DNA from: Candidatus Saccharimonadota bacterium
Lineage (GTDB): Bacteria > Patescibacteriota > Saccharimonadia > Saccharimonadales > Saccharimonadaceae
NCBI GenBank assembly: GCA_017519305.1
Contig: JAFWSN010000002.1
Coordinates: 1 to 64,000 of the forward strand
Length of the DNA stretch: 64,000 bases
Direction: 5' to 3'
This document shows, piece after piece, positions 8,569-16,552 of the stretch (its first letter is position 1; each line of letters begins with the position of its first letter). The notes under the pieces are model-generated. The model searched no databases, was not told where the DNA came from, and saw only the letters and a program-made list of their open reading frames with translations. The translations under genes were made by a program, and so were the position numbers.

Positions 8569-11397
8569 TTAGTGTAGAGAAATTTCGGCGGAATCGCCTT
8601 CTGACGCATTCTCAGGCGCGCTAGCAGGCGTCTGCGTTGCGGAACCTTCAACTACCGCGGAATTGTTTTGAACCGGCTCTACGGCCGTTTCAGGCGCTTC
8701 TACAGGCATTTCAGGTTGTGGCTCAGGCATAGCTACCGGCGACGGAACGGCGGCTGGAGCTTCTGGAGCGGCTACTGGAGCCTCCGGAGCAGCGCTTGCA
8801 GCTTCTCCCTGCCTCTTTTCCCACTTAGCCATAAAATTATCTCCTGACTCCTGATCTGGAGCTTCCATACCCGACGTCGCCGGAGCGCCCATCGCCCCGT
8901 CCGGTTCTGCCCCTGGCATCTGCGCCACAACCGGTGCCGCAGTTTCCTCTTTCGAAGCCGCATTCCAACGCTCGTTAATTTCCCTCTCCACCTCTTCACG
9001 TGTCTTACCAAACTTGGTCGCCGAGTAGACCTTAAGAGACTTCATTAATTCTTCATTCGGCTCACCCATCGGGGCTGGCAATTTCATCGTAAATGCCGTT
9101 GAAGGCATACCGAAAATCATCACCTTACAGATAGCTTCGTGGTTAGCCGTCTTAGTCAAATCTTCTGCTGTAAAGGTCGGAGTAAAGGCTTTCACCATCA
9201 AATCAGCATCTGTCACACCCACACGACCACAGATAATCGTACCCACGTTACCAAGGATTGCTTCCCTAATCTTATCAGTGAGCTGCGTCATAAACTGGTT
9301 GGCCACAATTAGGTTCAAACGATATTTACGGGCCTCAGATAGAATCGACTCAAAGCTCTCTGTTGCAAAGTTCTGGAACTCGTCTACGTAGAGACAGAAA
9401 TCCTGACGCTGATTCTCTGGCATATCAGCACGACTCATTGCTGCTTGCTGGAACTTCATCACGAAAATCATACCGAGAAGCCTTGCGTTAAGATCACCCA
9501 AACGACCTTTAGAAAGGTTCACTAGGAAGATCTTCTTATTGTCCATAATCTCACGGATATTGAAACCAGATTTAGTCTGGCCCAAGATATTGCGCATGAT
9601 GGTATTCGAAAGGAATGGGCCCCACTTAGAGGTAAACCACGTAATTACCTCGCCGGAATCGTTCGATTTAAGAGAAGCCGGGAACTCTTTTGTCCAATAA
9701 TCATAAACCGCTTTATCTGTTACATATCTCAATTTAGATTTCACAAACTCTGGGTCAGTAAAACATTGTGGAATATCGATAAAGGTTGCGCCATTCGGGT
9801 CTGCCATAAGAAGAAGGGCTGCATTACGGAACATATGCTGACCACGTGGACCAAAGAAGCCCTGGTTGGATGGATCGAACAGGCTCTGAAGCATATTAAT
9901 ACCCTCTTGTACGATAAAGTCTTTCTGGTCTGGATCGGTGAACTCAAACATGTTCATACCTACCGGATTTTCGATATCTGCCGGATCAAAGTAGATAATA
10001 TCGTCAATTCTCTCCTCTGGAACCAACTGCAATAGTTTTTCTACTGCGTCACCGTGCGGATCAATAAAGGCAAAGCCGCGCCCATCGCACATATCCTGGA
10101 AGGCAATATTCTCAAGGAATACAGATTTACCCATACCAGTTTGACCAATTACATACATATGGCGACGACGATCGTCATCATCGAGATAAATCTGTTTCTG
10201 TTCCCCGCGGAATTCATTGACACCGAGGAACACACCGGTCGTAGCCAATTTAGCCGGACCATCAACCTGTTTAGTCAGCTGACGCTCAACCTGAGAGTTT
10301 GGAATAGCGTTTTGTTCTGGTAAGTGGAAGATTGAGGCCAACTCCACACTGTTCAAAATATTTGATCGGGTCTTTAAGGGGAAAAAGCGGAAAACATAAT
10401 CCATCGCCAAGGTCTTTTCGTCTTTTAGATGGTTGACCTTAAAGCTGTTCATCTCTGCAGAATTAAACTGTGAAAATGCTGACACGATACCGGACAAAAT
10501 TCCGTCTGACCTAACTTTATTGTTCGAACTTGCAATCACCCTGATCAACGTTTCAAATGCCGGGTAACGCATTTTATTCATAATAGAATCGATCTCGTTC
10601 TGCTTGATGGTAGTAATTTGTTCAACTTTTTCTTCCTTTTTCGGATCGGCTGGTGGTTCGAATGGCGCCTTTAGAATATCCAGCAAATAATCACTGAAAT
10701 GGCTACCAAGAGTTACCTTGGTTTTGCCCTTTTGAGTTGTTTCAACATACTCTTTTGCTGGTTTAGCCCAGTCAACACTGGCCGGACGGAACAACACCTG
10801 AACCACTGCGCCCTCATTTTGGCCAACAGTAGAAAGCGCGTTCAAGATAGCCATGCTAGCATCACGCTTGGTTTCCTCATAAGTAGCAATCGGGAGATAT
10901 GATTTTTTCTTGAGATGAAGCTCTGCGCCGCTGATATTCTTAGCCGGATTGCCTGGGTTAAAGATATTCTCTGGTCGCTTCTCTTCGATTCTTGCCGTAG
11001 GATAGGCCGACTGGATAGCCTGCTTTGCCGTCTCTACCAATACTGACGGGACCACTGCGTAGTACTTAATCAAGCCGTCTTTGGCCTCAATTTCGAACGA
11101 AAAATGTCTCTGACCATAAATGCTAGCCCCCATACCCTTAGTCAAGGTAGATGAGAAAATTGAATACATCACCTGCGCTTGAGAAATTACTTCATTCGCC
11201 ACGTCGCGTTCATCCCTGCCACCCTGTTGGATGTCATCGGTGGATGGTGGCAAATGAATCAAAAGTGGGACCATCTTGAGACCACGTTCATATTTTTTCA
11301 AATCACGAGCATTCTTAATTCTAGAGTAAACCACAACAAAAGCCACCAAAATGACCACACAAACCGCTACGATAATTGCTACCACCCCGCCGTTCAT
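8569..11397 (-). CDS. Membrane-anchored TraG/VirB4-like (DUF87-type) ATPase, 942 aa
   Basis: Probably a DNA- or protein-translocation ATPase of the type IV secretion/conjugation class. An N-terminal transmembrane helix (residues 4-24) is followed by a basic linker, a mixed region to about 400, then a RecA-like motor. Walker A is GQTGMGKS at 418-425, IDPHGD follows near 445, and Walker B is LYVDEFQNFA near 669-678. From about 800 to the end the chain is Pro/Ala/Glu-rich and probably disordered. The start overlaps the stop of the upstream gene by one base (TAATG), indicating translational coupling. CPR genomes commonly carry type IV pilus/secretion ATPases of this kind; the rest of the apparatus is not in the window, so the exact role is open. 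Confidence 0.8.
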   Translation of the reverse strand: MNGGVVAIIVAVCVVILVAFVVVYSRIKNARDLKKYERGLKMVPLLIHLPPSTDDIQQGGRDERDVANEVISQAQVMYSIFSSTLTKGMGASIYGQRHFSFEIEAKDGLIKYYAVVPSVLVETAKQAIQSAYPTARIEEKRPENIFNPGNPAKNISGAELHLKKKSYLPIATYEETKRDASMAILNALSTVGQNEGAVVQVLFRPASVDWAKPAKEYVETTQKGKTKVTLGSHFSDYLLDILKAPFEPPADPKKEEKVEQITTIKQNEIDSIMNKMRYPAFETLIRVIASSNNKVRSDGILSGIVSAFSQFNSAEMNSFKVNHLKDEKTLAMDYVFRFFPLKTRSNILNSVELASIFHLPEQNAIPNSQVERQLTKQVDGPAKLATTGVFLGVNEFRGEQKQIYLDDDDRRRHMYVIGQTGMGKSVFLENIAFQDMCDGRGFAFIDPHGDAVEKLLQLVPEERIDDIIYFDPADIENPVGMNMFEFTDPDQKDFIVQEGINMLQSLFDPSNQGFFGPRGQHMFRNAALLLMADPNGATFIDIPQCFTDPEFVKSKLRYVTDKAVYDYWTKEFPASLKSNDSGEVITWFTSKWGPFLSNTIMRNILGQTKSGFNIREIMDNKKIFLVNLSKGRLGDLNARLLGMIFVMKFQQAAMSRADMPENQRQDFCLYVDEFQNFATESFESILSEARKYRLNLIVANQFMTQLTDKIREAILGNVGTIICGRVGVTDADLMVKAFTPTFTAEDLTKTANHEAICKVMIFGMPSTAFTMKLPAPMGEPNEELMKSLKVYSATKFGKTREEVEREINERWNAASKEETAAPVVAQMPGAEPDGAMGAPATSGMEAPDQESGDNFMAKWEKRQGEAASAAPEAPVAAPEAPAAVPSPVAMPEPQPEMPVEAPETAVEPVQNNSAVVEGSATQTPASAPENASEGDSAEISLH

Positions 11398-11912
11398 TAC
11401 GCCGCCCTATCCTTTGCTGGGTCGTCCCCAACAGAATACCCACGCAAATCTTTGAGAAAGTCATCTGAGACAACAGCAAACTCATCCGTTGCCCTAGCCG
11501 GATCTTTGCCAAAAATGTTTTCTAAGGCTTTAACCCTCTTCACCCCTTCCGGACTAATCGTGTTTCCCTTTATCATTCCGTCCGCCGGAGCCGCGGTTTC
11601 CGCCACATTGTTTCGTTCAGAAACCACTGGCATCTCATCTGGCATTAGCGGCGGCTTCTCTAGCTCCTCTACCTTAATTTCGTCATTGTCAGAATTCATC
11701 ACCTCTTCTAGCGAAGGTGCCTCTGGAGCAAAATTGCTCTCCCCCGTCAGAGAATCGGCATCGCTGCTCACTAAACGTCCGCCAAGCTCCCCCATATCAC
11801 GAGTTGGAGGCAAATACGGATTCTCTGCCCCATTAACTGGCGCAGCATTAGGAGTTTTTGGAGCCCCATTTGGGTCCAAGTTTGGATTTAGACTCTGACC
11901 TTGATAATCCAT
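11397..11912 (-). CDS. Acidic hypothetical protein coupled to the TraG-like ATPase
   Basis: A 171-aa, Pro/Asn/Glu-rich, mostly hydrophilic protein (MDYQGQSLNPNLDPNGAP...). It has no signal peptide or membrane helix and is probably largely disordered; the C-terminal third (LENIFGKDPARATDEFAVV...) could form helices. I recognise no family. Its TAA shares a base with the ATG of the 942-aa ATPase, so it is likely a partner or adaptor of that motor. A TGG-TAAAAT element (11919-11924) ends 6 bases before the start codon, predicting a leaderless message. Confidence 0.65.
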   Translation of the reverse strand: MDYQGQSLNPNLDPNGAPKTPNAAPVNGAENPYLPPTRDMGELGGRLVSSDADSLTGESNFAPEAPSLEEVMNSDNDEIKVEELEKPPLMPDEMPVVSERNNVAETAAPADGMIKGNTISPEGVKRVKALENIFGKDPARATDEFAVVSDDFLKDLRGYSVGDDPAKDRAA

Positions 11913-11929
11913 ATGCTTATTTTACCACA

Positions 11930-12283
11930 TCAAACCTTTTTGTATACCAAAAAACCCACCAAAAACAAGAAAATAAAAATCAACCCAACCGTCCAGATGC
12001 TAATTGCACCGAACGAACGTGCCATTAAAAGCATAATTGGGCCAAAAGTAATCACTGCCGCATAGAGATAATCTTTTCCTCCCATCTCTTTTTTGTGGCT
12101 CGTCATACGATAAAACACGCTCATCAAGAAACTAACTAGTCCAAAGATGACGATAAATAGTGTTGTAAAAAATAACAAAACCCCGAGCGGACCTGCTTCC
12201 GTCGGAGATGTCAAATTAAGCACAAGGATGAGTCCTGCGAGTCCGATCATACTTATGCTTAAAATAACTCGGTTACGTTTCAT
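11930..12283 (-). CDS. Four-helix integral membrane protein, 117 aa
   Basis: A small hydrophobic protein with four predicted membrane segments (about residues 7-24, 32-55, 72-90, 96-114), a short basic loop (MTSHKKEMGGKD) after the second and a KKV end. I do not recognise the family. It precedes the acidic protein and the TraG-like ATPase on the same strand with a 17-base gap. A perfect TATAAT (12290-12295) ends 6 bases before the ATG, so the message is either leaderless or has a very short leader; GAGG lies in those 6 bases. Confidence 0.65.
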   Translation of the reverse strand: MKRNRVILSISMIGLAGLILVLNLTSPTEAGPLGVLLFFTTLFIVIFGLVSFLMSVFYRMTSHKKEMGGKDYLYAAVITFGPIMLLMARSFGAISIWTVGLIFIFLFLVGFLVYKKV

Positions 12284-12329
12284 AACCTCATTATATCATG
12301 TTTATGGTTAATTCCCCCAAGTTTATATG

Positions 12330-12683
12330 GAGAAAGCGGGAGGCTATCCGGCACCTAAATCATTACTATTGACCGCAGCCTTGATCCCGCATTCCTCGTT
12401 TTGACCGCTTCACGTATAGTGAAGCATCGATCCTTGCTAGCTTTTTCTTTCATTCTTGTTTATGTTTCCCCAAAGGTGCTAATGAAAGATTTACTAACGC
12501 GCTCTACGCTTATCTTATGATAATCGGTTGGAAACCAATATCATAAGACTTAGCGGAGCTTGAGGTTATTCCTATGTTGTAATTTATGGCTAGAAATAAC
12601 CTGTTCGCCCGCTAAGTGCTTTTTATGGATTTCTCATGTTAATTTGCCTTTTATTTTTCGTTTTTGTTTTAGTCATCTCGACT
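12330..12683 (-). ncRNA. Candidate structured non-coding RNA, about 350 nt
   Basis: No coding frame fits this stretch, but it is dense in inverted repeats: CTTAGCGG/CCGCTAAG (12549-12556 with 12609-12616), AGGTTATT/AATAACCT, a long hairpin around a GGTTG-GAAA-CCAAT tip (about 12503-12560), TCTTTCATT/AATGAAAGA (12446-12489), GCTTCAC/GTGAAGC (12407-12425) and GCGGGA/TCCCGC (12336-12390). A good minus-strand promoter lies just upstream (12690-12718) and would start the RNA near 12683. Strand is inferred from that promoter; a TTTTT run at 12619 would equally fit a plus-strand terminator. It does not match tmRNA, RNase P, SRP, T-box or group I intron signatures that I know. Confidence 0.5.
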
Positions 12684-12689
12684 GTTTTC

Positions 12690-12718
12690 ATACTACCATA
12701 AAAATGGCAAAAGTTCAA
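12690..12718 (-). promoter_or_regulatory. Promoter for the candidate structured RNA
   Basis: On the minus strand TTGAAC (12713-12718), a 17-base spacer and TAGTAT (12690-12695) with a TGG just before the -10. The only thing downstream is the inverted-repeat-rich block 12330-12683; a 17-codon frame starting near 12675 has no convincing ribosome binding site. Confidence 0.6.
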
Positions 12719-12719
12719 T

Positions 12720-13328
12720 ACTGCTTTTGTATAAAAATGTTGTATTTTTTACATTGTGTTTCCCTGTTTTAACCTGTACAAATTTTTTATTGTTTTTATT
12801 GTATTTTTTACAACGATAGCTATATACTTACGCTTATTTTGGCCGTTTTCGTTGTATTCATTACAACAAAAAGGCCAGAATAAACTTTTTAACGATAAGT
12901 TTTTTGCCAACCGACCATATTTATGTCGTTTTTCTAAACGTTTTTATAAGCCGCAGCAAAATACGTTCTGCCATTTGCTTTTATTAAAAATGCCAAACCA
13001 ACATGCCGCCATACATTTTTAAAGTCGTATTGCCGTGTGTGCATTTTTAATATTTTGCGTTGCTTTTTAAAACACAAAAAGTGCCACATTTTATACACGA
13101 ATCAAAACGCGTTTTTTATATACATTCATGCACGCACGTTTTGTGTGAAAATTGCAGCCGCACCACACACAAAAAACTGCACATTATAAACAAAATCCTG
13201 CACGATCCATGCAAAATTACATAAGCCAAACCAGCTTTTAGTAGCATGGTCCCCATATATTTATTTTGTTCACCAAAAACCTGTGGAAAACTCCACAAAA
13301 AAATGTAAAAAATTGTTCAAAAAAACCA
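12720..13328. other. A+T-rich non-coding spacer with TTGTA/TACAA repeats
   Basis: I see no credible gene on either strand; the open frames present lack ribosome binding sites and have low-complexity translations. Between about 12738 and 12867 three copies of an imperfect inverted repeat occur, GTTGTA-N4/5-TACAAC-like (TGTTGTATTTTTTACATT, ATTGTATTTTTTACAACG, CGTTGTATTCATTACAAC). The spacing of about 50-60 bases is reminiscent of tandem operators. Several T-runs and GGCCGTTTT/AAAAGGCC pairing (12841-12875) may act as terminators. Confidence 0.45.
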
Positions 13329-13357
13329 TTGACATAAGCGTTTTTTCGCGATATTAT
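13329..13357 (+). promoter_or_regulatory. Near-consensus sigma70 promoter of the sRNA
   Basis: TTGACA at 13329-13334, exactly 17 bases, then TATTAT at 13352-13357. This is among the best promoters in the window and no protein gene follows it. Confidence 0.85.
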
Positions 13358-13363
13358 AGGGGT

Positions 13364-13522
13364 AGCTTTTGAGTAAAAAAGTTACTCATAAGCCAAAAAC
13401 AAACATCTTAGCCAAAACAAAACTTGCCGGGGCAATGTAAACCTGGCGAGCCAAAAAATAACTCCACACTCTACACAGAAAGACCGGTTTTCCTCGCAGT
13501 TACCGGTCTTTCACTTTGTTTT
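13364..13522 (+). ncRNA. Candidate small regulatory RNA, about 158 nt
   Basis: A complete promoter-to-terminator unit without a convincing reading frame. From the predicted start near 13364 the RNA has a hairpin GCTTTTGAGTAA/TTACTCATAAGC, then an A/C-rich unpaired linker. A second stem CTTGCC/GGCGAG follows with a GG/CC inner pair. A second linker carries the C-rich ACTCCACACTC segment, which could pair with Shine-Dalgarno sequences. The RNA ends in an 11-bp terminator (GAAAGACCGGT/ACCGGTCTTTC, 13478-13512) followed by ACTTTGTTTT. It is not 6S-like, since its ends do not pair. Abundant expression is expected from the promoter. Confidence 0.6.
13478..13522 (+). terminator. Terminator of the candidate sRNA
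   Basis: An 11-bp G+C-rich stem (GAAAGACCGGT with ACCGGTCTTTC) and a T-rich tail ACTTTGTTTT. Confidence 0.8.
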
Positions 13523-13608
13523 AAGACCATTACGACGCATCAAAAATTAGTGCAAAAAACTATGCACAAAATCACGCAAAAAACCACCAAATCACATACT
13601 AAAAACCA

Positions 13609-13636
13609 TACAAAAAATCGCCACATTGGGCGATTA
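13609..13636 (-). terminator. Terminator downstream of tmRNA
   Basis: On the minus strand AATCGCC-CAATGT-GGCGATT followed by TTTT, 16 bases beyond the tmRNA CCA end. Confidence 0.75.
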
Positions 13637-13651
13637 TTTTTGACTAAATGT

Positions 13652-14006
13652 TGGTGGAGCTGCCGGATACTGCCTCCGGGTCCGAAAAATCACTGGGATA
13701 CCATTCTACGTGCGTAGTTTTCTGTTTCAATCTCGGCTTATGCGATCAGCTGCAGATAACGAAACTGAGGGCCGCCATGACTGCGTTTTCGAGCCATCTC
13801 TCGTCAATTAGATAACCTTATTTCCGTTGTATGATAATCTCTGCCTTACGGAATCTTGGACAAAGACCAGCCTATTAAAATAGATTAGGCATAAGCTGGC
13901 ATGTAAGCAACATGCACAGATTCAGTGTTTTCACTTATTAATACTTACGGTATTCAATCGACACGCCTGGTATCTGTTAATAATTCGTCTAAGCTTTGTC
14001 AGCCCC
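13652..14006 (-). ncRNA. ssrA: Transfer-messenger RNA
   Basis: Rescues stalled ribosomes by acting as tRNA-Ala and then as mRNA for a degradation tag. The 5' end GGGGCTG (14000-14006) pairs with CAGCTCC of the 3' end, followed by ACCA (13652). The 3' tRNA-like T-arm region reads TTCGGACCCGGAGGCAG. Length is 355 nt. A frame closing at 13885-13887 inside a GCCTA/TAGGC hairpin would give a tag ending YMPAYA; another frame ends LMPNLF at tandem TAA TAG, so the tag is not certain. The usual TGGATTCGACGG near the 5' end is strongly diverged (CTTAGACGAATT). The promoter is TGGACT, 17 bases, TAAAAT with a TGG before the -10. Confidence 0.9.
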
Positions 14007-14114
14007 AACTATCTGTAATTTTACCACAACCGAGAAGAAAAGTCCACCCCTATTATTCAGGCACAAAAACCGTGGTGGGTTGTTTTTAAATTAATCTATG
14101 TTAATACTTCCAGC

Positions 14115-15668
14115 ATGATTTCCAAAATATACTCTGCTATACCCCACGGTTTTACCGGTCATATCATCGAGGTCGAAGGTGATATGAACCGTGGATTACC
14201 CGCCTTCAACATCGTTGGGATGGCCAATAAAACCATCAGCGAAGCCAGGGAGCGCGTTCGTAGTGCCCTAGTCAATTCCGGTTTTAGTTTTCCAGGATAC
14301 AAGGTCACTATCAATCTCGCCCCCGCCGACCTCAACAAGGATGGTTCTTATCTAGATCTGCCCATTGCGTTATCTGTTTTAGTTCTTTCAAAACAGCTCC
14401 GCGAAGAAGATATTAAAAACCGCTTATTCGTCGGTGAACTATCTCTGGATGGCAGGCTCAAACCGATCAAAGGCATCATCAATATCGTCGAAGCGGCCAG
14501 GGATGCCGGCATCACAGAAATCTTTTTGCCAGACGCAAATTTACCGCAAGCCACACTCATTAAAGGTCCCAGAATCTATGGCGTTAACACGCTTCAGAGC
14601 CTATTTTTGCACCTTAAAGGCCAAAAGTTGATAGATTTACCGTCTACGATTAAAACCCCGCCAGAATCGCCAAATTTGAGCCAGGATCAAACTTTGCTTG
14701 ACCACATCAGGGGTCAGCAGCTCGCCAAACGCGCTATCGAAATCGCCGTTGCCGGGCATCACAACATTCTCATCTCCGGTCCACCAGGAGCTGGCAAAAC
14801 CCTGCTTGCTAAAGCCGCTGCCAGTCTCTTGCCACCCCTTAGTTCCGAAGAAAAAATCTCTGTAACAAAAATTTATTCAATTGCCAATCTATCTACCGCT
14901 AAAGTCATCGCAAGTCGCCCCTTTAGAAGCCCACATCACACCTCCTCTCCCGCCTCAATCATCGGCGGTGGAGCCAATGCTACCCCTGGCGAAATATCCC
15001 TTGCCCACAGTGGTATTCTCTTCCTCGACGAACTCCCCGAGTTTCCCCGTCCAGTCCTAGAAGCACTCCGTCAGCCGCTAGAAGACAAAACTATCTCTGT
15101 TTCACGAACCAACCAAAAGGCGACCTACCCTGCCGATTTCATGTTAATCGCTACCATGAATCCCTGCCCTTGCGGCTATCTAGGTGACCATTCTCACGAG
15201 TGCACCTGCACCAACCAACAAATCCAAAGCTATCGCAAGAAACTCTCCGGCCCGCTCTTTGATCGCATTGACATATTCGTCAATGTCGACAAAGTAGATA
15301 ATGCCGAACTTATCAAAAAATCGTCCAAAAATACCCATCAACACAGTGTTGTAAAAAATACTATAACAGGGGGCATTTTGCGGCAGCACCTCCGTTATAA
15401 AAAACCAGGATTTTTTAACAGTTCTTTGTCGTCATACCAAGTCACTAAACTCATCAAACTTACGCCCGCAGCCGAAAAATTACTAGCCGACGCGTCCGAA
15501 AAACTCAGTCTTTCTGCCCGCTCATATTTTAAAATCATCAAAGTCGCCCGCACTATCGCCGATCTCGAAGCCGTCGAAAACTCCACGCACGAATCAAACG
15601 TCATAAAAGAAACTCCAATCGATACTCGCCACATCGCCGAAGCACTCAGTTTTCGCAGTCTAACATAG
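14115..15668 (+). CDS. comM: YifB/ComM family Mg-chelatase-like AAA+ ATPase
   Basis: Bacterial ComM is a hexameric helicase that promotes branch migration during integration of transforming DNA. The 517-aa chain has the N-terminal Lon-like domain (residues 1 to about 170), the AAA+ module with Walker A GPPGAGKT (222-229) and Walker B ILFLDELPEF (301-310), a Cys-rich insertion MNPCPCGYLGDHSHECTC near 350, and the Mg_chelatase_C helical domain at the end. The length is normal. The ATG at 14115 lacks a clear Shine-Dalgarno element. It stands alone, divergent from tmRNA. Its presence fits the natural competence reported for some oral Saccharibacteria; that link is inference. Confidence 0.92.
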   Translation: MISKIYSAIPHGFTGHIIEVEGDMNRGLPAFNIVGMANKTISEARERVRSALVNSGFSFPGYKVTINLAPADLNKDGSYLDLPIALSVLVLSKQLREEDIKNRLFVGELSLDGRLKPIKGIINIVEAARDAGITEIFLPDANLPQATLIKGPRIYGVNTLQSLFLHLKGQKLIDLPSTIKTPPESPNLSQDQTLLDHIRGQQLAKRAIEIAVAGHHNILISGPPGAGKTLLAKAAASLLPPLSSEEKISVTKIYSIANLSTAKVIASRPFRSPHHTSSPASIIGGGANATPGEISLAHSGILFLDELPEFPRPVLEALRQPLEDKTISVSRTNQKATYPADFMLIATMNPCPCGYLGDHSHECTCTNQQIQSYRKKLSGPLFDRIDIFVNVDKVDNAELIKKSSKNTHQHSVVKNTITGGILRQHLRYKKPGFFNSSLSSYQVTKLIKLTPAAEKLLADASEKLSLSARSYFKIIKVARTIADLEAVENSTHESNVIKETPIDTRHIAEALSFRSLT

Positions 15669-15705
15669 ACCCCAGCATAAGCCTTAAATAACCCCGAAAA
15701 AACCA

Positions 15706-15734
15706 TTGCTTTTTCTCTGCTTTTTTGATATAAT
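15706..15734 (+). promoter_or_regulatory. infC operon promoter
   Basis: TTGCTT (15706-15711), a 17-base spacer and a perfect TATAAT (15729-15734) predict a start near 15741, only about 28 bases before the ATC start of infC. This rules out the upstream TTG codon at 15706 as the protein start. Confidence 0.8.
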
Positions 15735-15768
15735 TCAAAACAGGTTAATTCAAGAGAAGGAGATCACC

Positions 15769-16290
15769 ATCAGTAATAATTTATCACGCACCAAACTTAA
15801 CGGAGATATCCGTTATCCTGAAGTTCGCGTAATTGGTACTAATGGTGAGCAGCTCGGTATTATGTCGAGCCGCGAGGCTCAGCTTCTCGCGAGAGAGCAA
15901 GGAGTAGACTTGGTAGAAATTGCTGCCAATGCTAATCCTCCCGTTGTCAAAATCATCGATTGGGGTAAATACCAATACCAAAAGATGAAAGAAGAGGCCA
16001 AGAATCGCAAAAAAGCCCGTGAAAAACAATCCGAGCTTAAGCAGATGAAAATTGGTCTAAAGATATCAGACAACGACCTTAACATTAAAATCCGTAAAAT
16101 CCGAGGCTTCCTCGAAGATGGTGATCGCGTCAAGATTATGATTATCTTCCGCGGCCGCGAGATGGCTCACAAAGAAATCGGTCAAGAACTTCTCGATCGT
16201 ATCTTAAACGAGCTCGGCGACGAAATCGTTGTCGAAGGCAAAGCCCAGTTCAACGGACGCAACCTAGCGGTCGGAATTCGGAAGAAGTAA
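15769..16290 (+). CDS. infC: Translation initiation factor IF-3 (ATC start)
   Basis: IF-3 binds the 30S subunit, blocks premature 50S joining and checks the start codon. The N-domain (NNLSRTKLNGDIRYPEVRVIG), the lysine-rich linker helix (MKEEAKNRKKAREKQSELKQMK) and the C-domain (KIGLKISDNDLNIKIRKIRGFLEDGDRVKIMIIFRGREMAH) are all present; about 173 aa. I place the start at ATC 15769, 6 bases after GGAG, rather than at a TTG that lies in the -35 box. ATC/ATT starts on infC are classic and allow autoregulation, because IF-3 discriminates against its own start codon. First gene of infC-rpmI-rplT-rpmB. Confidence 0.92.
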   Translation: MSNNLSRTKLNGDIRYPEVRVIGTNGEQLGIMSSREAQLLAREQGVDLVEIAANANPPVVKIIDWGKYQYQKMKEEAKNRKKAREKQSELKQMKIGLKISDNDLNIKIRKIRGFLEDGDRVKIMIIFRGREMAHKEIGQELLDRILNELGDEIVVEGKAQFNGRNLAVGIRKK

Positions 16291-16355
16291 TTTCCTACTT
16301 CCACGGTTCCCCGTTCGCACATTCAATATCAATCAATAATCAAAGGAAATAATTT

Positions 16356-16550
16356 ATGCCAAAGCTAAAGACGCATAAAGGTACCGCTAAGCGTATCAAA
16401 ATTACCGGCACTGGTAAATTGGTCCGCGAACGCGCCTACGGCAACCACATTCTTGCCAAGAAAAGCAAAGCCCGCAAACGCAACATGAAAACTGCTGCAG
16501 TTATCAACGGCAAAATCAAGAAAAACGTTAAGACTGCACTAGGAGTTTAA
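16356..16550 (+). CDS. rpmI: Ribosomal protein bL35
   Basis: A 64-aa basic protein with the bL35 hallmark [21 protein letters not shown] and a Lys/Arg-rich body. The 50S subunit protein is second in the infC-rpmI-rplT order conserved across bacteria. It is preceded by AAAGGAAATAATTT and followed after 2 bases by rplT. The intergenic 65 bases after infC show no strong attenuator hairpin, so no obvious L20 autoregulatory leader is visible. Confidence 0.95.
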   Translation: MPKLKTHKGTAKRIKITGTGKLVRERAYGNHILAKKSKARKRNMKTAAVINGKIKKNVKTALGV

Positions 16551-16552
16551 TC

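Noticed and set aside
12560-12625. GGCTAGAAATAACC segment as a Cas9 tracrRNA
   Set aside because: No cas gene and no CRISPR repeat array were found anywhere in the window; the similarity is to a short, generic stretch.
12560-13022. Plus-strand frames of 70-88 codons in the A+T-rich spacer
   Set aside because: No ribosome binding site, Phe/Cys-rich improbable translations, and they overlap the structured-RNA block and its promoter.
13424-13717. 97-codon plus-strand frame
   Set aside because: It runs through the sRNA terminator, the tmRNA terminator and the tmRNA 3' end, so it cannot be a gene.
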